The notes beneath the pieces are model-generated. The model ran no database searches and had not been told where the DNA came from. It saw only the letters and a program-made list of their open reading frames with translations. A DNA stretch of 64,000 nt from Triglochin maritima (taxonomy: Eukaryota; Streptophyta; Magnoliopsida; Alismatales; Juncaginaceae): NCBI GenBank assembly GCA_963682175.1, contig OY821790.1, positions 1,748,501 to 1,812,500 of the forward strand. Reading direction: 5' to 3'. Below, piece after piece: positions 58,551-64,000 of the stretch. The position numbers and the translations under genes were made by a program. Each line of letters opens with the position of its first letter. Position 1 is the stretch's first letter.

Positions 58551-58742
58551 CTATCTCATAAAACGGTAGAGCATATCTCCTGCCGGAACTGACTCCTCTC
58601 GGCTTGACTGGCGATCCAGCATCGCACCTAGTCTCTCTACCGTTTCAATAGAGAATTCGTCGCTCCTCAGCCCAGTCCGTGCCCCCAGTCTTCTCGCTGG
58701 TGCTACGGTCCCTTGGGGAGCTCTCACGCGTCTCGGAGGCAT
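58551..58742 (-). pseudogene. gag: Chromovirus gag N-terminal fragment
   Basis: MPPRRVRAPQG at the start and ETVERLGAMLDRQSSREE correspond to MPPRHVRPPP and GTVQRLGVLLERQSGREE of the chromovirus at 10189. The sequence before the ATG (GTGTATAG) also matches. A TAG follows MLYRFMR where the other copy reads VMRQHPP. The 5' end of this element is replaced by the young retroelement starting at 58810. Confidence 0.85.
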
Positions 58743-58809
58743 CTATACACAAACATGACAACAAAGGCATCAAAACCATGAATGCATGTTGTAATACAAA
58801 ATCTAACAC

Positions 58810-60208
58810 TGTTGAACGTTTTATATTTCTACCGCAAGTGCACGGCCGCGATGAAGCGGTGGCAAGTACGGGTCGTCCTCAGGGAGGTAAGCTTGCTCTT
58901 GCTTATCAGAAATCAAGTGGCAAAGAAAGATGGAAGAAAGTTGTTTATGCTAACCTAAACTATGGTAACACGAAGAAGCAAATGCGAAGGAAACAAAACA
59001 AACGAATACTTCAACTAAGCTAGAGAAACTTGACACTATGGAGAAATCAGTAAGAGAGAGAGACCCCTTAGGGGGTGGAGTGACTACACATACACAATAA
59101 GGAGGCAAAAATATCTTCCTATAGGCACAAGTGTAGGTAGTGTTTGAATGTATGGGAGGTGTCTACTTATCATGGCAAAACCCATCAATTAAATCACTAA
59201 CCTATTTTGATTAACATTCATAAACACAAGCTGGTTATTTAAGAAACTAAACAAGTATGGGAGGTGTCTACTTATCATGGCAAAACCCATCTAGTGAAGT
59301 GTTCTATTCTAACAAGCAAGTATGCATTCATATTAACCAACACATTTTAACATAAACATCCTTCCTTCCTTAATTGCATATATGATAATCATCTCCACCG
59401 CCCAAAAGGGGAGTGGTTTTACTCACTACACATTACCCTAACTATTACACTAAAATAAGAAGGCATATTAACTAAACTAGATTTAATAAAAGACAATTAA
59501 ACTAAAACATGCATCAACAATAAAAGAAGCACAAAACAAAGAAAATTTTATTAATTGAAGACTCACAAGACCAGTAGCATCTCCCTATTGAGTTTCTTGC
59601 TTGAAGGCTTCCACTTCAATTAGGGAGAATGGCCACAAGCATGGAGTAATTACAATGGAAGGTGAAGAGTTCTATTTATAGCCATGGAAAAAGCTAAACC
59701 GGGACAATCCCCCGATGTGGGACTAAACAAATACCATAAATAGAATAAGCACGCTCTAATACACACACCAGAAAAAGCTAAACGGATTCGGATCCACCTG
59801 GACCGCCAATTAGCGGTTCCAGACCGCCAATTGGCGGTCTACAGGGTCCGGATTCGTCTGGGCTTTCTTGGCGGCTTTCCTGGATGGTATTGTTGGTCTT
59901 GGATGAGGTTACTTGACTTGTTGGAGCTCCGACCCGAATCGAATTGGTAAAATACTCCCCATGATGGTGTGGAGTATTCTGTTTTGCTCTTAGGTCCTTC
60001 TGTCTTGCAATCAGGTCCTTTTTCCTTGCATCTTGGTCCCCAGATCTCACAATTCAGTCCTTTTTCACAGCTTTTGGGTCCTTTTATGCTTCATCTCTTC
60101 AAACCTATTTATTCCTGAAAACTAAACATAAAACTCGTGACATAGCATTGTTTAGGTGAAAGATAATGGATATAAGATACAAATATGAGCATGAAATGAT
60201 GTCAATCA
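58810..60208 (-). repeat. 3' LTR of the TGTTGA element (L7)
   Basis: TGTTGAACGTTTTATA...GATGTCAATCA. Features: U5 stem-loop CCGC/GCGG at about 58847-58860; a 36-bp direct repeat (59151 and 59256); TATA box at about 59672-59680 on the minus strand. Two GC hairpins built on CCGCCAATT lie near 59803-59840, and GGTCC-based tandem units at 59990-60090. The 90-codon ORF at 59778-60050 is a by-product of those units. Confidence 0.95.
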
Positions 60209-60415
60209 AATACCCCCACACCTAACTTTTGCTAGTCCCGAGCAAAACAAAGAAAGAGAAAAGCATACGAAAGAACAAGAAATCCTAACTCACTTTCGTA
60301 GGAATCACGGTTGCACTTAGCATGTGCAACAAGCCGTTAAACCTCCTTGTCGCCAAGGAGGAGGAGTGTTGTCTCCTGAGGGTTTTCAGCGGATATACCC
60401 ACAAAATCCGAACAA
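60209..60415 (-). ncRNA. 3' structured block and purine tract of the TGTTGA element (candidate cis-acting RNA)
   Basis: Same order as 22073-22270: AGGAG/CTCCT, CCTCCTTG/CAAGGAGG closed by GCGA, TTGCAC/GTGCAA, TTTTGCT/AGCAAAA, then AGGTGTGGGGGTATT beside the LTR. Conserved although the rest of the element is diverged. Confidence 0.65.
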
Positions 60416-60647
60416 GATGCATTAATCAATCTAGCTACACGACTCGTTGGACTTATTTTGTCGATCATGGGATGCAGTAATACTACGGGTCGACTCTATA
60501 TATGTAATCAGTCCACACACCTAGCCTAATGAGTTATTCGTGAGAGTTAACTAAGGAGTTAAGTGAAAGACATCGGCAACCTTAACTTCTGAATGTGATA
60601 CAACGTGTAAAGTCCATTTTGGTTCTTATTTGACTCTTTTTTTCTTC

Positions 60648-60679
<32 letters not shown>

Positions 60680-61479
60680 GGAGCATTTTATTGGTTGGTG
60701 TTTGATTCTCCCAGGGTCAGGTTTCGTGCATCATTGCCTATGAGGACTTACACTATCACGTACACCTTCCCCCAAATCTCCACATAGGGCGATCCCTACC
60801 ACCCGTGTAATGGGAGTTCGGTCGGTGCATCCCAAGTCAGATGACTCAAAAGCACCAGGCACAAAGTCCCCTCAGACCTACTTTCCCGAGTGATAGGAGC
60901 CGTGCGAGAAGAGAGAACACCACTTATTTATTTATCTATATGGGAACCAAAACCCCTACACTTAAGTTTCACAAAAAGAGATTAAGGGCCCTTGACTACG
61001 ACAAACTTCCTTATACTAACAGACACGAATTATTTGACTCACTAGGTTCTGGGTGGACTTCTTTAAATGTTTGAGTACTGAAACCCTATGATTACACGCC
61101 CCCCGAGGGAAAACCGGGGTGCATCCTAACGACTCGATAAGACCTAAAGCCAGTAAACTAGAAATCCTAATGCATCAAGTTCAAGACAATTTTGGGAGCT
61201 TTCTTTTTACTTTGCCTCTCAACGGTTTTGCACATGCTAAACACACGCAAAACCCACAAAAACATTTTCTTTCGCAAACACATGAAGATTTTGAAAGAAA
61301 TGTGAAAATTTTAAAGCACTAGGCAAGCAAAAGAAGACAAGTCACCCAAGGATCATGACAAACAGATATATCGATATTAAATGCGGCACACTAACATGAC
61401 CCTAACAATGCACACAAAAGAAAACAACAAAACAAAAAAAAAGAAAAAAAAAGACACAAACTATGTACAAACGTGAAAA
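60416..61479 (-). other. Non-coding spacer of the TGTTGA element
   Basis: No family resemblance to the TGATG spacer and no supportable gene. ORFs at 60841-61074 and 61119-61322 lack motifs and are on the opposite strand. Confidence 0.45.
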
Positions 61480-61516
61480 CACCCCCCCACACCTAATCCA
61501 TGCATTGTCCTCAATG
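61480..61516 (-). promoter_or_regulatory. Hairpin plus internal purine tract of the TGTTGA element
   Basis: CATTG/CAATG stem (61503-61516) followed on the minus strand by AGGTGTGGGGGGGTG. Confidence 0.65.
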
Positions 61517-61557
61517 TATGGCAAAATGGTGCCAATGCATGGATAGGGTGTACCGGA

Positions 61558-61866
61558 CTAATGACGACGGCCAGAAGTGCCTGAAGAGGCACCGCTCTCC
61601 AGAGCCGACAACTTCCTATAGATCTTCTGGTTTTGCTTGGCTAAGATGACGTTCTGCTGCTCGACCGCCATCTCAGAAATGTCGGTGTTAAAGAGCGTTC
61701 CTGAGCTCACAGACGAGCTTGACGAACTGGCCCTAACATCCTCCTCCATATAGTCAGGCACCCATGCCTCAGGAAGGCAATGGCGAAATGACGGGGTCAT
61801 CTTCGCTACCTCGAGGTCGGTGCCTTGGCGCCTCAGCATGCGCTCAAATCGTGGGGTGTCCAACAT
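61558..61866 (-). CDS. Short ORF of the TGTTGA element (about 102 aa), unknown
   Basis: Starts MLDTPRFERMLRR and contains FRHCLPEAWVPDYMEED, a run of serines, and a possible short coiled coil (EQQNVILAKQNQKIYRKL). The open frame extends some codons upstream without an ATG, toward the primer site. It takes the place where gag lies in related elements but has no zinc knuckle or gag domain that I can see. It may be the worn end of a gag gene or a captured fragment. Confidence 0.45.
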   Translation of the reverse strand: MLDTPRFERMLRRQGTDLEVAKMTPSFRHCLPEAWVPDYMEEDVRASSSSSSVSSGTLFNTDISEMAVEQQNVILAKQNQKIYRKLSALESGASSGTSGRRH

Positions 61867-61899
61867 GCCACACAATTTGGTAACCAGAGTTGGCAAACA

Positions 61900-61968
61900 G
61901 TGTATATATGGTAAGTATTCCCGCCTGTCACGCGGGTGACCCGGGTTCGATCCCCTGCAACGGCGCCA
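61900..61968 (+). other. tRNA-Asp(GTC)-like sequence fused to the primer-binding site
   Basis: Reads like plant tRNA-Asp from the D arm to the 3' end. It has a D-loop GGTAAG, the anticodon arm CCCGC-CTGTCAC-GCGGG with anticodon GTC, the T arm with GGTTCGATC, and an acceptor strand ending GCGCCA. CCA is present, which plant nuclear tRNA genes do not encode. The 5' acceptor strand is missing, the D arm has small changes, and one T-stem base differs (CCCTG for CCCGG). It sits exactly at the primer site, 6 bases from the LTR. Read as reverse-transcribed primer tRNA, not as a working tRNA gene. Confidence 0.85.
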
Positions 61969-61974
61969 AAAACT

Positions 61975-63373
61975 TGTTGAACGTTTTATATTTCTACCGC
62001 AAGTGCACGGCCGCGATGAAGCGGTGGCAAGTACGGGTCGTCCTCAGGGAGGTGAGCTTGCTCTTGCTTATCAGAAATCAAGTGGCAAAGAAAGATGGAA
62101 GAAAGTTGTTTATGCTAACCTAAACTATGGTAACACGAAGAAGCAAATGCGAAGGAAACAAAACAAACGAATACTTCAACTAAGCTAGAGAAACTTGACA
62201 CTATGGAGAAATCAGTAAGAGAGAGAGACCCCTTAGGGGGTGGAGTGACTACACATACACAATAAGGAGGCAAAAATATCTTCCTATAGGCACAAGTGTA
62301 GGTAGTGTTTGAATGTATGGGAGGTGTCTACTTATCATGGCAAAACCCATCAATTAAATCACTAACCTATTTTGATTAACATTCATAAACACAAGCTGGT
62401 TATTTAAGAAACTAAACAAGTATGGGAGGTGTCTACTTATCATGGCAAAACCCATCTAGTGAAGTGTTCTATTCTAACAAGCAAGTATGCATTCATATTA
62501 ACCAACACATTTTAACATAAACATCCTTCCTTCCTTAATTGCATATATGATAATCATCTCCACCCCCCAAAAGGGGAGTGGTTTTACTCACTACACATTA
62601 CCCTAACTATTACACTAAAATAAGAAGGCATATTAACTAAACTAGATTTAATAAAAGACAATTAAACTAAAACATGCATCAACAATAAAAGAAGCACAAA
62701 ACAAAGAAAATTTTATTAATTGAAGACTCACAAGACCAGTAGCATCTCCCTATTGAGTTTCTTGCTTGAAGGCTTCCACTTCAATTAGGGAGAATGGCCA
62801 CAAGCATGGAGTAATTACAATGGAAGGTGAAGAGTTCTATTTATAGCCATGGAAAAAGCTAAACCGGGACAATCCCCCGATGTGGGACTAAACAAATACC
62901 ATAAATAGAATAAGCACGCTCTAATACACACACCAGAAAAAGCTAAACGGATTCGGATCCACCTGGACCGCCAATTAGCGGTTCCAGACCGCCAATTGGC
63001 GGTCTACAGGGTCCGGATTCGTCTGGGCTTTCTTGGAGGCTTTCCTGGATGGTATTGTTGGTCTTGGATGCGGTTACTTGACTTGTTGGAGCTCCGACCC
63101 GAATCGAATTGGTAAAATACTCCCCATGATGGTGTGGAGTATTCTGTTTTGCTCTTAGGTCCTTCTGTCTTGCAATCAGGTCCTTTTTCCTTGCATCTTG
63201 GTCCCCAGATCTCACAATTCAGTCCTTTTTCACAGCTTTTGGGTCCTTTTATGCTTCATCTCTTCAAACCTATTTATTCCTGAAAACTAAACATAAAACT
63301 CGTGACATAGCATTGTTTAGGTGAAAGATAATGGATATAAGATACAAATATGAGCATGAAATGATGTCAATCA
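61975..63373 (-). repeat. 5' LTR of the TGTTGA element (L8)
   Basis: 1399 bp, same internal features as L7 shifted by 3165 bp. Differences seen: GGTGAGC/GGTAAGC, CACCCCCC/CACCGCCC, TTGGAGG/TTGGCGG, GATGCGG/GATGAGG. Confidence 0.95.
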
Positions 63374-63374
63374 A

Positions 63375-63993
63375 TTGGTCACCCTTCTCCTCCAATTGTC
63401 CATCCTTCTCGGCCAACTTATTATCCTTGTCGCCAGTTTGGCATCCTTAGCCACCAATTAATCATCTTTCTCGGCCAGTTTATAGGACCAATGGCCCTCA
63501 TTCTCGTCCAATTGGTCATCGTTCTCGGCCAGTTGTGGGTCTACAGTCTCGTCTGCCTGGTCGTCCTTCTCATTCAAATGTCGGTCTACATTCTCCTCCA
63601 CTTGGTCAACCATCTCGGCCAATTGTTGGTCTACCCCAGCGAATTGATTTCCCTGCTCGACAATGAATGCATATTTCTAAACCAATTCGTTATTCATTTC
63701 CTTGATTGTTAGTTCTACTTTCACCCATCGCATTTTCATTTCTTGGAAGCTGACTTCATCTTGGAGTGGGTCTCTTATTATGTGGTGGGCACCAACCTTT
63801 ATTCGTTGGTAAATAGTTCTTCTTTGTTCGACACTTTGTTGTTGTGGTGGTGACTCTGGTAGGGAACAGTTCTTCTTTGGTTGACACTCGGTTGTTGTGG
63901 TGACTCTGGTAGGGCATCTCTTACTTGGTTGCTTGGCCCAACTTCATCCTCATAGTTAACTATCGTCATCTGGATATTGCTAAGTTGCTCCAC
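63375..63993 (-). pseudogene. Broken coiled-coil coding repeat, possibly transposon-derived
   Basis: On the minus strand repeated units of about nine residues such as KLAEKDD, QLAENDDQL, QLDENE and KLAEKDGQLEEK follow an EMKMRWVKVELTIKEMN segment. At least two in-frame stops and one frameshift interrupt it. The plus-strand reading of the same repeat gives a misleading hydrophobic ORF (63491-63712). The low-complexity heptad pattern indicates a coiled coil. Such tails occur in plant transposon proteins, but I cannot name the family. Confidence 0.5.
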
Positions 63994-64000
63994 CTCTTTA

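Larger units (their letters stand above)
58810..63373 (-). mobile_element. Very young non-autonomous LTR retroelement (TGTTGA family)
   Basis: LTRs 58810-60208 and 61975-63373, both 1399 bp, with about four differences by eye. The internal region is only 1.77 kb. On the minus strand it holds an extended tRNA-Asp primer site, one short ORF, a hairpin plus purine tract, a spacer, the 3' hairpin block and a purine tract. U5 and the 3' block are clearly related to the TGATG family; U3 and the spacer are not. Flanking 5-mers (AACAC left, ATTGG right) do not match. Confidence 0.92.

Noticed and set aside
59778..60050. A 90-aa protein (also at 62943-63215)
   Set aside because: It is located in both LTRs and its charged repeats come from the GGTCC tandem units.
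61890..61970. A working tRNA-Asp gene
   Set aside because: The 5' acceptor strand is missing, CCA is present in the DNA, a T-stem base is changed, and the sequence coincides exactly with the retroelement primer site.
1..64000. CRISPR array, prophage or bacterial operon
   Set aside because: No regular spacer-repeat arrays and no bacterial gene order. The window has introns, LTR elements and SINE/MITE insertions.

Overview
This is a stretch of plant (eudicot-like) nuclear DNA dominated by transposable elements. The evidence is long stretches without ORFs, spliced genes with GT/AG introns, Ty3/gypsy and Ty1/copia LTR retrotransposons with plant-type primer sites (initiator tRNA-Met and tRNA-Asp), an hAT MITE, a tRNA-derived SINE and a foldback MITE. 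I cannot name the species.

Layout. (1) 1169-35460, + strand: the remains of one host gene, a TBC-domain Rab-GAP of the TBC1D13 type, can be followed exon by exon (1169-1292, 2153-2333, 16716-16760 continuing at 35130-35212, 35298-35460). It was taken apart by successive insertions. An hAT MITE (1822-2143) sits at the acceptor of the second visible exon. A chromodomain Ty3/gypsy element (2641-16396, + strand, 5-bp TSD CAATG) lies in the next intron. A gag-protease retroelement (4128-9924, - strand) lies inside that element's 5' LTR. An 18.4-kb nest of related - strand retroelements (16755-35129, 5-bp TSD CCCTT) splits an exon.
(2) 35461-46019: gene-poor DNA, possibly a decayed long LTR, then a SINE (40071-40255) and an old copia-type element (40437-46019, TSD AACTT).
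(3) 46148-48086: a spliced + strand host gene that I do not recognise. It has a TATA box and an in-frame stop after the first ATG.
(4) 48087-58320: a foldback MITE, a solo copia LTR (50001-50761), a copia pol fragment, an LTR-like tract full of GGTCGACC motifs, another copia LTR (54195-54721), and a long AT-rich tract without genes.
(5) 58551-64000: a chromovirus gag fragment, a very young non-autonomous LTR element (58810-63373, LTRs 1399 bp with about four differences), and a broken coiled-coil coding repeat.

How the pieces relate. The - strand elements form one group with two LTR types: TGATG...CATCA (about 1.2 kb) and TGTTGA...TCAATCA (1.4 kb). Both types use a tRNA-Asp primer site. The TGATG copies carry gag, protease or a reduced gag; neither type shows reverse transcriptase or integrase in this window. 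They share cis-acting blocks that look like structured RNA: a U5 stem-loop beside the primer site, paired GC-rich hairpins (in both LTR types, and also in the TGATG leaders), a hairpin plus purine tract after the coding region, and a four-hairpin block just before the 3' purine tract. Several stems differ between copies by compensatory base changes, and the odd pairs are G-U only in the elements' own (- strand) RNA. In the young element the primer site extends into about 69 nt of tRNA-Asp sequence. I consider these conserved RNA structures and the tRNA capture the most interesting content of the window.
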